Source of the DNA: Streptomyces sp. NBC_00440 | GTDB taxonomy: Bacteria; Actinomycetota; Actinomycetes; Streptomycetales; Streptomycetaceae | Length of the DNA stretch: 64,000 nt | NCBI RefSeq assembly: GCF_036014215.1 | Contig: NZ_CP107921.1 | Coordinates: forward strand, 6,507,501 to 6,571,500 | Reading direction: 5' to 3' | Part shown: positions 1-8,122 of the stretch, piece by piece | Layout of the letters: every line of letters begins with the position of its first letter | How positions within the stretch are numbered: position 1 is the first letter of the stretch | Program-made: the position numbers and the translations under genes | Notes under the pieces: model-generated | The model's input: only the letters and a program-made list of their open reading frames with translations | The model's database searches: none | What the model was told of the DNA's origin: nothing

Positions 1-341
1 AGCACCATGGTGCCCAGCAGCGCGGGCTCCATGCCGAACCTGCGTCCCAGGCGCGGTGCGAAGGGGGCCAGCAGGCCGAAGCAGAGCAGCGGCAGGGTGG
101 TCAGCAGCCCGACCGCGGTGGCGGACATGCCCGTTCCGGTACGGATGGTGTCGAGCAGCGGCGACGCGGCGACCAGGGCGGGGCGCAGATTCAGCGCCAG
201 GATGATCACGCCGAACGTGAGCAGCCCGCCCGGCCGGACCGGTGTCCGCGCCGCGTCCCGTGCCGGTGCGGACGCGGGTGCGGCCGGTATCGGCTCGCCG
301 GGCGGCCGGGTCGCACTCCGCTCAGCAGGGGTGCCCTTCAT
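1..341 (-). CDS. CynX/NimT-type MFS transporter, N-terminal part (cut by window edge)
   Basis: This is the first 113 residues of a major facilitator permease reading off the left edge. After a Pro/Ala-rich cytoplasmic leader of about 35 residues comes a first membrane helix ending in ALNLRPALVAASP, then a second helix (LLTTLPLLCFGLLAPFAPRL) followed by a basic loop RLGRRFG. The ALNLRPA signature is typical of the cyanate/2-nitroimidazole (CynX/NimT) subfamily, usually about 400 residues. The ATG overlaps the stop of the GntR gene as ATGA, so the two are probably co-translated and the regulator probably controls this exporter. Substrate cannot be inferred. Confidence 0.8.
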   Translation of the reverse strand, partial: MKGTPAERSATRPPGEPIPAAPASAPARDAARTPVRPGGLLTFGVIILALNLRPALVAASPLLDTIRTGTGMSATAVGLLTTLPLLCFGLLAPFAPRLGRRFGMEPALLGTMV

Positions 342-1114
342 GAGCGGCCTCCGGTGTTCTCGCCGGTGCCTGTCCCGGGGCCGGAATCGCCGCTGCCGGG
401 CCGTCCGGGCAGCGGATCCGCGTCCTGCAGGGTCCGTACGGAGGCGATGGTCTCGTTGATGTACTGCTCGACACAGCGGATCGCCCGGTCGGCGTCCGCC
501 GCCTCGATCGCGTCCACCAGGGCGGCGTGCGAATCCAGCTGGAAGCGCGGCCCGTCCGGCAGCGGAGCGTGCGCGACGGAGGTGATCGCGGCGCGCAGCC
601 CGTCGGTGAGATGGCTGTACAGATCGGTGAGCATCCCGTTGTGCGCCGCGGCCACCACCGCGTGGTGGAAGGAGACGTCCGCGTCCACGAACTCCGCGGG
701 ATCGGGTTCCTGCCTGGTCTCGTCGCGGCGCCGCAGGGCGGCCCGCAGCGCCGCCACGTCCTCGGGGGTGCGGCGTTCGGCCGCAAGCCGGGCGGCGTCG
801 CGCTCAAGACCGGCCCGTACCTCCAGCGCCTCCAGATGGCTCGCCCGCCGCAGCCGCCGCAGCAGCGCGGCGCCGAGGTCGTCGGCGGCGCGTACGTAGG
901 TCCCGTCTCCCTGGCGGGGCTCCAGCATTCCGCTGTGCACCAGCGCGCGCACCGCCTCGCGCACCGTGTTCCGGCCGACCCCCAGCAGCTCCACCAGGAC
1001 CGGCTCGGCCGGAATCTTCGTACCGACCGGCCACTCCCGTGACTCGATAAGGGTCTGCAGCTGGTCGATCACGCGTCCGACCAGGCTGGAGCGCTCCGTC
1101 GCGCGTAGCGGCAT
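338..1114 (-). CDS. GntR-family transcriptional regulator (FadR/FCD type)
   Basis: DNA-binding repressor of about 258 residues. The N-terminal winged helix contains the GntR signature KIPAEPVLVELLGVGRNTVR followed by the wing GDGTYV. An all-helical FCD ligand domain follows, with Asp and His residues of the metal/ligand pocket in VDADVSFHHAVVAAAHN. The ATG at 1114 is chosen because GGAGG sits six bases upstream; the open frame extends to a TTG at 1150 without a better ribosome site. The C-terminal tail (after about residue 235) is Gly/Pro-rich and probably disordered. It overlaps the downstream CynX-like gene by four bases and is likely its local regulator, with acidic metabolites the usual ligands of this family. 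Confidence 0.9.
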   Translation of the reverse strand: MPLRATERSSLVGRVIDQLQTLIESREWPVGTKIPAEPVLVELLGVGRNTVREAVRALVHSGMLEPRQGDGTYVRAADDLGAALLRRLRRASHLEALEVRAGLERDAARLAAERRTPEDVAALRAALRRRDETRQEPDPAEFVDADVSFHHAVVAAAHNGMLTDLYSHLTDGLRAAITSVAHAPLPDGPRFQLDSHAALVDAIEAADADRAIRCVEQYINETIASVRTLQDADPLPGRPGSGDSGPGTGTGENTGGRS

Positions 1115-1328
1115 GTCCACCTCCAGGTTCTCCAGGTTCAATACCTCCAATCAACCTAACATCCCATGTTTGACGCGCGGCCGGGGGCCGGACCGCCACC
1201 GGTGAGGCGTCGGCAGGCACGGCCTTCCAGTCGGGTCCCGGGGTGCCGAGAACTCCGTAATCCCGGTAGACCGTGCCTGCCCTCACTCCCACATCGTCCG
1301 ACGAGCCGTCATGACCGGCCGTCAGTGG

Positions 1329-1754
1329 TCAGCCGGTCCAGTCGATGTGCACGTCGGTGGCGTCCGAGAACTTCCACCATCCGCTCCGGGTGTGGGTCCA
1401 CTTCTTCGGGATGCCGCTGTAGGCGCCGTAATAGGCGGTGCCGCTGGGGATGTAGAACGCGTCGATGTCCTTGTGCTGTGGCGCTCCGTAGACGCTGTGG
1501 GGCTTGGCGTAAGCGACCGACGCGCAGTGGGCCTTGGGCTGGTAGGCCTGATCGGTTCCTGCGGAGTTCCAGTTCAGGCAGACCTTCACGTTGTGCGTCG
1601 TGTTGTTGAAGATCGTTCCGCAGACGGCGCCTGCCCAACAGCCGCCCATGGGGTGGACGTCGGTCGGGGCGGCGTGCGCGGGGGTGCTGACGAGCGCCGT
1701 GGTGAGCAGGGCGCCGGCACCGATCACGGTGCCGAGGCGGGTGCGTAGGTGCAT
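1329..1754 (-). CDS. Small secreted protein of unknown function
   Basis: A 141-residue exported protein. It begins with a clear Sec signal peptide: a positive start (MHLRTRLG), a hydrophobic core (TVIGAGALLTTALV) and an AHA|APTD cleavage site near residue 28. The mature part is about 113 residues, rich in Tyr, Trp, His and Asn, and holds four cysteines (GGCW, AVCG, KVCL, HCAS) that could form two disulfides. The start at 1754 is preferred over the longer open frame to 1850 because it begins the signal peptide and has GAGAGG upstream. I do not recognise the family; a small extracellular domain or inhibitor is possible. It is divergent from the HTH/glycosidase-like gene. Confidence 0.75.
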   Translation of the reverse strand: MHLRTRLGTVIGAGALLTTALVSTPAHAAPTDVHPMGGCWAGAVCGTIFNNTTHNVKVCLNWNSAGTDQAYQPKAHCASVAYAKPHSVYGAPQHKDIDAFYIPSGTAYYGAYSGIPKKWTHTRSGWWKFSDATDVHIDWTG

Positions 1755-1894
1755 AGCTGGCCTCTCTGCTGTGACTGCGCCGTTTGCCGGGGCGGCGCGG
1801 CTCCCCGTTCGCCGTGGGTCACGACGCATTGAGCCTGCCGAGCGGTGCAACTGCGCTGCAAGGCTTCCGCGTCCCTGTTGGGGGAAGGGATGAA

Positions 1895-3631
1895 ATGAAC
1901 CTTCTGACCTGCCCCGATGAGGAGTGCTGGGATACCGGAGTGGGGACGACTGCGGGGGAGTTGGGGATGCCGGACCTTGCGGGACGATTACATGAGCTGA
2001 AGCAGCGCAGTGGGTGCAGTTACGCCGAGCTGGCCGTTCGATGCGGCATCAGCACGTCCACCCTGCACCGCTACTGCCGGGGCCAGGTCCTGCCCGACAG
2101 CTACGGAATGGTGGAGCGCGTAGCCCGAGCTTGTGGGGCCGAGCGGGCCGAGCTGGCGGATCTCTACCGGCTGTGGGAGCAAGCCGACGCCGCCCGAGTT
2201 GGAGTTGGCAGCAGAAGCATTCGCGCCGGCAGCGATACCGTCGAGGCACCCGCACAGGTTCCGGCCCCTGCGCCGGCCCTGCGTACTCGGCGGCCACCCC
2301 GCAGGTGGTCCGGGGTGCTGCGGTCGTTGGCGGCCCTGAGCTCTCTGCTGATCGTCGTGGTTCTCGGCGCGACCGCATCGTCTCCGGCCCGGCGCCATGA
2401 TGCACAGGAAGTTCAGCACGTATCGGGCCCGGCCTGGTCGCAGTACCCGGCCGCAGTGCCCGCTGCGTTCTACGGGGTGACGATGAACAGCAGCAGCGGG
2501 GCGATGCCCACGTTCCGGGTGGGAGCGGTCCGGCTGTGGGACAGCGAGACCCGTTGGGCACAAGTGGAGCCCGCGCGCGACCAGTTCGACTGGAGCAGCC
2601 TGGACCGGTTGGTCAAGGGGGCCGGACGCAAGCGGCTCCCGGTCCTGTACACCTTCGGTGGTACCCCGTCATGGGCTGCCCCCGACGCGCCGCTGGGCCC
2701 GTACAGCGACGGGTCGCGTGTAGCCCCTCCCGATGACATCAACGACTGGGTCCCCTTCGTCCAGGCTGTCGCCACCAGGTACGCGGGCCGGATCGCGGCA
2801 TACGAACTCTGGGCGCTCGTGCCCTCCCCGCATTTCTTCACCGGTGACGCCGCCACGCTCGCCCGGATGGCCCGGAGGGCCAGTGCCGTGATCCGCCGGG
2901 CCGACCCGAGGGCAACGGTGGTGTGCCCTTCCATGGGGGATCTGTGGGAGCCGGACCCGCGCCGGTTCCTGCGTGACTTCGCGGCGGCCGGCGGCTACCA
3001 GGGTTGTGACGTCGCCGGGGTGAAGCTCTCTCCCCGCAGCGACGACGACCCTCCGGAGACCTTCGTCCGCCTCGCTCAGGCGATCGAGCGGACCTTCCAC
3101 GAAGCGGGAGTACACCCCCGTCTGTGGAACACCGGAACCACCTACCGCATCCCTGAGGACCGGCCGTTGGACCAGGCCCACGCCATCGCGTTCGCGGCGC
3201 GGTTCTATCTGGTCGGTATGTATTTGCGCTACGACCGTATGTACTTCTACAACTGGGGCGGTACGAAGCTCCCGCTCGTCCTCCAGCCCGCCGGGGGTTC
3301 CCCGACCAGCGCCGCCCGTGCGGTGGCTGTGCTGCAGCGCTGGCTTGCCGGGGCCCGGATCACGTCGTGCGGCCACGGCAAGCAGGACGGGCTGGCCGGG
3401 CAGGTCTGGGAGTGCCGCTACCTCCTTGCTTCAGCAGACGCGAAGACACTGCTCCCGGCCGTCATCCGCTGGACCGAATCCGGAACGGTCTCCATGCGCA
3501 CCGACCGCGGCGCACGCACCGTCCGGTCCCTGGACGGCGCCTCAACCCCGGCGCCGGACAGGTTGCGTATCACCGAACAGCCCGTGTTGATCACACTCTC
3601 CCCGGTCAGCCGAACAGCCGGGGGCGGATGA
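1895..3631 (+). CDS. Membrane protein with cytoplasmic HTH and extracytoplasmic GH39-like (probably inactive) domain
   Basis: A 578-residue protein in three parts. Residues about 25-95 form an XRE-type HTH (YAELAVRCGISTSTLHRYC). After a basic stretch (RTRRPPRRW), residues about 141-161 are a single membrane helix. Residues about 185-510 resemble the (beta/alpha)8 fold of GH39-like glycosidases: VGAVRLWDSETRW, FGGTPSWAAPDAP, YELWALVPSPHFFTG, RRADPRATVVCPSM, PRLWNTGTTY, YDRMYFYNWGG. In active relatives the acid/base lies in a WNEP motif and the nucleophile in a TE motif; here these read WALVP and WNTGT, so both glutamates appear lost. A sugar-sensing one-component regulator is inferred. The start at 1895 has GGGAAGGG just upstream; the frame is open to 1784. 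Confidence 0.75.
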   Translation: MNLLTCPDEECWDTGVGTTAGELGMPDLAGRLHELKQRSGCSYAELAVRCGISTSTLHRYCRGQVLPDSYGMVERVARACGAERAELADLYRLWEQADAARVGVGSRSIRAGSDTVEAPAQVPAPAPALRTRRPPRRWSGVLRSLAALSSLLIVVVLGATASSPARRHDAQEVQHVSGPAWSQYPAAVPAAFYGVTMNSSSGAMPTFRVGAVRLWDSETRWAQVEPARDQFDWSSLDRLVKGAGRKRLPVLYTFGGTPSWAAPDAPLGPYSDGSRVAPPDDINDWVPFVQAVATRYAGRIAAYELWALVPSPHFFTGDAATLARMARRASAVIRRADPRATVVCPSMGDLWEPDPRRFLRDFAAAGGYQGCDVAGVKLSPRSDDDPPETFVRLAQAIERTFHEAGVHPRLWNTGTTYRIPEDRPLDQAHAIAFAARFYLVGMYLRYDRMYFYNWGGTKLPLVLQPAGGSPTSAARAVAVLQRWLAGARITSCGHGKQDGLAGQVWECRYLLASADAKTLLPAVIRWTESGTVSMRTDRGARTVRSLDGASTPAPDRLRITEQPVLITLSPVSRTAGGG

Positions 3632-3660
3632 CGTACTGAGCAGGCGGACGCCGGGGCCTG

Positions 3661-5199
3661 TCACGGGGCAGTGGTGTGCACGCGCGCAGTGGATCCGGAG
3701 GCGTCAGCGCCCTCCCCGGTACGCGTCGCACGGTCCCGGATCGCGCCCACGCCCCGGCCGAGTGCGCCGATGGCGAGCAGGAGCAGCACCGTGCCGAGCG
3801 TGAACGCCTCGAACGTGGTGCGCGTGACGCCCCAGGTGTGCCGGAAGTCGTAGCCGACGCCGAGGACCGCTTCCAGGGTGCCGGGGAAGAGGGCGACCCA
3901 GGAGCCGAGCAGGATCCAGACGTAGACGAGGACCGCGCAGACCCGGAAGCCCGCATTGCCGAAGGGCACGGTGTAGGGGCGGGGGGCTTCGCGGTGGCGG
4001 TGGCGCAGGGTCACGAGCGCCGGCACGACGACCAGATAGGAGAGCAGCAGCGTGGTGATGGCGACGGTGAGGACGACACCGAAGACCGCCGCACTGTCCC
4101 CCCGTACGAGGTTCGTCGCGGCGATCATGAAGAACGTCGCGGTGATCCCCGACACCAGATTCATCCGTACCGGGGTGCCGAGCCCGCGGTGGAAGGCGCC
4201 GAGCGAGCGGCCGAAGAACCCGCCGTCGGCCGCCGCCATGGCCTGCATACGGTCGCTGACGATCATCCAGGCGCTGCCCTGGGTGAGCAGCGCGAAGGCG
4301 AACATCACCCCGGCCGCGGTCAGCAGCGGGCCGCTCCAGGAGCCGTACACCCCGAAGACCAGGGCCGCGGCTTCCATGAACCCGCCGATGCCGGTGACCT
4401 TGTCGGCGGGTGCCACGGACAGGATGGCGAGCACGGGCAGCAGATAGCAGCAGGTCGCGACGGAGGCGGACACCGCGATGGAGACAGGGACGTCCCGCTT
4501 GGCGTCGTGCATCTCGTCACCGGCCGCGTTCGGGGCCTCGAAGCCCACGTACGCGAAGAGCAGGACGGGGACCAGGGCCAGGAACCCCGCAGTGGTCGGG
4601 GTGAACCGGGCGTGGTGCAGGCCCGCGAAACCGTGCCGCAGGCCGTAGGCCAGGGCGGTTCCGGTGAACAGGAGCACACAGCCCACCTTGACGACCGCAC
4701 CGGCGGTGGTGATCCATTTGCCGCGGCGCAGTGAGACGACTGCCGTCAGGATCGAGGCCCAGATGAAGGCGAGCTTGAAGACGTAGTCGGCGAAGGTGCC
4801 GCTGCCCAGGTGCGACACATAGCTGTTCCACGCGTCGGAAGCGGCGAAGACCAGCGAACCGCCCAGCCAGACCGGGTTGGTGACCCAGTAGAAGAGTGTG
4901 GTGAGCGCGGCCGTCGCCTTGCCGTAGGCGAGCTTGACCCAGACATAGGGGCCGCCCTCCTGCGGGAAGGCGGCGCCGGTCTCCGCGAAGAGCAGCGCGT
5001 ACGGGACGAGGAAGAGGAGCGCGATGACGGCGGTCCAGGTGACCGCCTCACCGCCGCCGGTGGCGATCTGGCCGACCACGTCGAAGGAGATGACGGCGGC
5101 GATCCCCATGGCCATGATGTCGAAGCGGCGCAGGCTGCGGGAGAGATGGGGTGGTGGGGGCACGGCGGCTGGTGCGGGTGAGGCCGGTGGTGCAGACAC
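3661..5199 (-). CDS. APC-superfamily amino acid/amine permease
   Basis: Integral membrane permease of 512 residues with about 12 hydrophobic helices. The first helix region (IMAMGIAAVISFDVVGQIA) carries the small-residue unwound segment typical of APC transporters, and the second has PYALLFAETGAAFPQEGGPY, the helix 2 signature. The last 30 residues are a hydrophilic tail. The GTG at 5199 is preceded by AGGAGG; the longer open frame upstream is only a shadow of the aminotransferase. It lies 137 bases downstream of that gene, behind a strong hairpin, so it may be partly uncoupled from the operon. Closest in feel to amine or neutral amino-acid permeases such as the PuuP type; substrate not provable here. 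Confidence 0.88.
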   Translation of the reverse strand: MSAPPASPAPAAVPPPPHLSRSLRRFDIMAMGIAAVISFDVVGQIATGGGEAVTWTAVIALLFLVPYALLFAETGAAFPQEGGPYVWVKLAYGKATAALTTLFYWVTNPVWLGGSLVFAASDAWNSYVSHLGSGTFADYVFKLAFIWASILTAVVSLRRGKWITTAGAVVKVGCVLLFTGTALAYGLRHGFAGLHHARFTPTTAGFLALVPVLLFAYVGFEAPNAAGDEMHDAKRDVPVSIAVSASVATCCYLLPVLAILSVAPADKVTGIGGFMEAAALVFGVYGSWSGPLLTAAGVMFAFALLTQGSAWMIVSDRMQAMAAADGGFFGRSLGAFHRGLGTPVRMNLVSGITATFFMIAATNLVRGDSAAVFGVVLTVAITTLLLSYLVVVPALVTLRHRHREAPRPYTVPFGNAGFRVCAVLVYVWILLGSWVALFPGTLEAVLGVGYDFRHTWGVTRTTFEAFTLGTVLLLLAIGALGRGVGAIRDRATRTGEGADASGSTARVHTTAP

Positions 5200-5277
5200 G
5201 GGGTCCTCCTGCTGGCACGCGCCGCGGGCAGGCACGTGACGAACGGTTGCGGTCGGCTGATGGCGTTCCCGGCGGCA

Positions 5278-5330
5278 GGCGGGACCATCCCGGGCCTCCC
5301 GTACGGAGGGAGGCCCGGGATGGTCCCGCC
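5278..5330 (-). terminator. 23-bp perfect inverted repeat between aminotransferase and permease
   Basis: Left arm 5278-5300 and right arm 5308-5330 are perfectly complementary over 23 bases, with the 7-base loop GTACGGA. The hairpin begins 7 bases past the aminotransferase stop on the minus strand. There is no obvious U tract, as is common in streptomycete terminators. It could end transcription from the upstream operon or lower expression of the downstream permease. Confidence 0.8.
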
Positions 5331-5336
5331 CGGTGA

Positions 5337-6686
5337 TCAGGCCTGGACCTCTCCGGTGGGCAGGGTGCGCTCCAGGACCGAACGCAGCGCCACCGCGGCC
5401 TCCTTGGCCTCGGCATCCGTCATGATCAGCGGCGGCGACAGGACCAGGCTGTGCGCCGAGTCGCGGACGATGACCCCGGTCTCGCGCCGGATGACGTCGT
5501 GCGGCATCCGGGCGGGATCCAGCGGGAGCGGGGCGCGGGTTCCGCGGTCGGCGACGAGTTCCACGGCCAGCATCATGCCGACCGACCTGATCTCTCCGAC
5601 GATCGGCAACTGGCCCAGCTGCGCGTCCAGTTCGGCGTGCAGCCGGGCGCCCATGGTGACGGCGCGGCCGAGCAGCCCCTCGCGTTCGATGATGTCGAGG
5701 TTGGCCAGGGCGACGGCGGCCGCCACCGGATGGCCGTTGTACGTGTAGCCCATCGGGAAGCCGTGGTCGCGCAGCAGCACCTCGGCCACCCGGTCGGCGA
5801 CGAGGAGCGCGCCGAGCGGGATGTACCCGGAGGTGATGCCCTTGGCGGTGACGATGATGTCGGGGGTGACGCCGAAGTGCTGGGCTGCGAACCACTCGCC
5901 GACGCGCCCGTAGGCGGTGACGACCTCGTCGAAGATGAGCAGGATCCCGTGCCGGTCGAGGACTTCGCGCACCCGCGGCCAGTAGTCGGCGGGCGGCACG
6001 AGCATCCCGCCGACGCCCATGATGGGCTCGCCGATCATGGCGGCGATGTTGCCGGGCCCGATCTCCGCGATACGGGCCTCCAGTTCACCGATCAGGAAGT
6101 CGGTGGGGTCCTGGCCGCCGTACAGCTCGGTGCGGTACGGCCACGGCGGGGTGAGGTGCGAGACATGCGGCATCATCGGGGCGAACCCCTCGTGGTACAC
6201 GGGGAATCCGGTCGCGGAGCCGCCGCCGTAACCGATGCCGTGGTACGCCTTGTCGCGGGCCAGGATCCAGGTGCGGTCGGTGTCGCCGCGCCGGTGGTGG
6301 TAGTAGCGGGCCATCTTGATGGCGGCCTCGTTGCCCTCGGAGCCGCCCGATGTGAAGTAGACGTGGTCCAGGCCCGCGGGGGCGAGCGAGGCCAGCCGGG
6401 CGGCGAGCGCGACGGCCTTGTCGTTGGAGAACTCCCAGAAGCTGGTGAAGTACTCCAGCTGCTTCATCTGGTCGAAGGCGACCTGGGCGACCTCCTCACG
6501 GCCGTGGCCGATCTGCGCGAGCCAGAGCCCGCCGGTCGCGTCGAGGTACGAGCGTCCCTCGGCGTCCGTGAGCCGGCAGCCGGAGCCGCCGGTCATCACG
6601 ACCCGCTCCTCGGCGGTCCCGGGGAGGTACGGATGGATGATGTGCGCCCGGTCGGTGGCGGCGAGTTCGGCGTGGCTGAACGGCAT
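5337..6686 (-). CDS. Class III PLP-dependent aminotransferase (omega-amino acid/amine:pyruvate type)
   Basis: A 449-residue fold-type I transaminase. Visible landmarks are LDATGGLWLAQIGHG near residue 50, the cofactor-binding loop SGGSEGNEAAIK (113-124), FDEVVTAYGRVGEW with Asp253 for the pyridine nitrogen, and Lys282 in TAKGITSGYIP as the Schiff-base lysine. The Trp-rich N-terminus and length match omega-amino acid:pyruvate and putrescine:pyruvate aminotransferases. It sits between an M20 amidohydrolase and an APC permease and follows a PuuC-like dehydrogenase, so the likely job is converting an imported amine or omega-amino acid to an aldehyde for the dehydrogenase. The exact amine donor is inference. 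Confidence 0.9.
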   Translation of the reverse strand: MPFSHAELAATDRAHIIHPYLPGTAEERVVMTGGSGCRLTDAEGRSYLDATGGLWLAQIGHGREEVAQVAFDQMKQLEYFTSFWEFSNDKAVALAARLASLAPAGLDHVYFTSGGSEGNEAAIKMARYYHHRRGDTDRTWILARDKAYHGIGYGGGSATGFPVYHEGFAPMMPHVSHLTPPWPYRTELYGGQDPTDFLIGELEARIAEIGPGNIAAMIGEPIMGVGGMLVPPADYWPRVREVLDRHGILLIFDEVVTAYGRVGEWFAAQHFGVTPDIIVTAKGITSGYIPLGALLVADRVAEVLLRDHGFPMGYTYNGHPVAAAVALANLDIIEREGLLGRAVTMGARLHAELDAQLGQLPIVGEIRSVGMMLAVELVADRGTRAPLPLDPARMPHDVIRRETGVIVRDSAHSLVLSPPLIMTDAEAKEAAVALRSVLERTLPTGEVQA

Positions 6687-6723
6687 GGCCGTGCGTCCTT
6701 TCCTTCATGTGCGCTGAGGTGGT

Positions 6724-6783
6724 GGTGACTGGGTTGCTGGTGACTGGGTTGCTCGTGACTGAGGAGCTGTGACTGAGGTGGTC
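6724..6783. repeat. 15-bp tandem repeat array (about four units)
   Basis: Units of GGTGACTGGGTTGCT at 6724-6738 and 6739-6753 are identical; 6754-6768 and 6769-6783 are diverged copies sharing GTGACTG. The array fills most of the 122-base gap between the M20 gene and the aminotransferase on the minus strand and interrupts the otherwise four-base-overlap operon layout. Confidence 0.85.
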
Positions 6784-6808
6784 GGGGTGTGCCGGCCGGT
6801 GGTGCGGG

Positions 6809-8122
6809 TCAGGCGGGGCCGGTCAGTTCGACGGCGGCGAGTGCCAGCGCCTTCGCGGTGTCGACGAGATCGCTGACCTCGATGTACTCGTCGATGGTGT
6901 GGAGGGTCGGCGATCCGTCGGGCCGGGTCGCGGTGGGGCCCAGACAGACGGCCGGCGTGCCGCCGATGCGGGTGAGCGTCGCCGCGTCGGTCCAGGAGGG
7001 TTCGCCGAGCACCCGGGGCGTACGGCCCAGCGCGGTGGCGCAGTCGGCGAGCCGGCCGACCAGCGGGTGGCCGGATCCGATCTCCGCGGGCGGCAGTTCG
7101 GTGTCCCAGGCGAACCGGGGCGGATGCGCGGTGAGCCAGCCGTCCGCCGCGCAGGCCTCCCGTACCGTCCGCTCGATGTCGTCCCGTACCCGGCTCGCCC
7201 AGCCGCCGTCGTCGGCCTGGACCGGCAGATAGGTGATGTCCAGGCCGACTTCGCAGGAGGCCGGGTAGGTCACCCACCACTCACCGCCCCGGATGGTGGT
7301 CGGCACGATCGAAGGAGGCGGCAGCAGCGGGTGCCGGTGCGCGGGGTCGGCCGCCCAGCGTTCGCGCAGCCCCTGGAGGGCGGCGAGTACCGGAAGGGTC
7401 TTCTCGATGGCGTTGACTGCGCCCCCGGCCCGCCAGTCTCCCGGCGGGTGTTCGGCGTGCCCGGGGCGGCCCGCGACGGTGACGGTGCCGCCGAGTATGC
7501 CGCGCTGCGCGGTGACGACATCGAGGTCGGTCGGTTCCGGGACGATCGCGGCGTCCGCGCGTACGCCGTGGTGGACCGAGGCGAGGGTGCCCGCGCCGTT
7601 CCACTCCTCGTCGGTCGCGGTGTTGATCAGCAGGTCGCCGGGGAGCCGGACACCGAGGGCGGCGAGCGCCTCGGCAGCGACGACCGCCGCCGCGATGCCG
7701 CCCTTCATGTCGCAGGTGCCGCGCCCGTACAGCCGCCCGTCGCGGACCTCGGCGCGGAACGGATCACTGGTCCAGGCGGACCGCGGTTCGGCGGACACCA
7801 CGTCGATGTGGCCGTTGAACAGCAGCGACCGGCCGCCGCCCGTGCCGGGGAAGCGGGCGATCAGCTGCGGGCGGCCGTCGAAGCCGAGGCCGGGCGGTGT
7901 CTGCGGCGACGCGGGCAGGCCGCCCGGGGCCGGGGTGAAGACGTCGGCGGTGGCACCGGCCGCGCGCAGCCGGCCCGCCAGATACTCCTGGAGGTCGGCC
8001 TCGTCGCGGGCGGGTTCGGCCGCGCTGCCACGCACGGTCGTGTCGAAGGCCACCAGGTCGCAGGTGAGGCTGACCAGGTCGTCGGCGCGCCGGTCGATCT
8101 CGTCCAGAACACGTGTGTTCAT
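6809..8122 (-). CDS. M20-family metallo-amidohydrolase (ArgE/DapE type)
   Basis: A 437-residue zinc or cobalt hydrolase cleaving an amide of an N-acylated amino compound. The M20 metal ligands are visible: NGHIDVV (His105, Asp107), GRGTCDMKGG (bridging Asp138), TDEEWNGAG (catalytic Glu172 and ligand Glu173), and a late His in TLHTIDEYI. The central insert after VPEPTDLDVVTAQRG is the usual dimerisation domain. The ATG overlaps the stop of the aldehyde dehydrogenase gene as ATGA, so the two are coupled. In this setting it could deacylate an N-acetyl or N-carbamoyl amine intermediate; acetylornithine or succinyl-diaminopimelate deacylase activity cannot be excluded from sequence alone. Confidence 0.87.
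   Translation of the reverse strand: MNTRVLDEIDRRADDLVSLTCDLVAFDTTVRGSAAEPARDEADLQEYLAGRLRAAGATADVFTPAPGGLPASPQTPPGLGFDGRPQLIARFPGTGGGRSLLFNGHIDVVSAEPRSAWTSDPFRAEVRDGRLYGRGTCDMKGGIAAAVVAAEALAALGVRLPGDLLINTATDEEWNGAGTLASVHHGVRADAAIVPEPTDLDVVTAQRGILGGTVTVAGRPGHAEHPPGDWRAGGAVNAIEKTLPVLAALQGLRERWAADPAHRHPLLPPPSIVPTTIRGGEWWVTYPASCEVGLDITYLPVQADDGGWASRVRDDIERTVREACAADGWLTAHPPRFAWDTELPPAEIGSGHPLVGRLADCATALGRTPRVLGEPSWTDAATLTRIGGTPAVCLGPTATRPDGSPTLHTIDEYIEVSDLVDTAKALALAAVELTGPA

Noticed and set aside
354..899. Antisense frames over the GntR and many other genes
   Set aside because: Arg/Ser/Ala-rich translations typical of shadow frames in high-GC DNA, with no ribosome sites or domains.
3721..4734. 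Acidic plus-strand frame opposite the APC permease
   Set aside because: Asp/Glu/Arg/Gly-rich composition is the reverse complement of membrane-helix codons; no start signal.
5200..5895. Long N-terminal extension of the APC permease frame
   Set aside because: It runs antisense-like through the aminotransferase in another frame; the GTG at 5199 has an AGGAGG site and begins the transporter domain.
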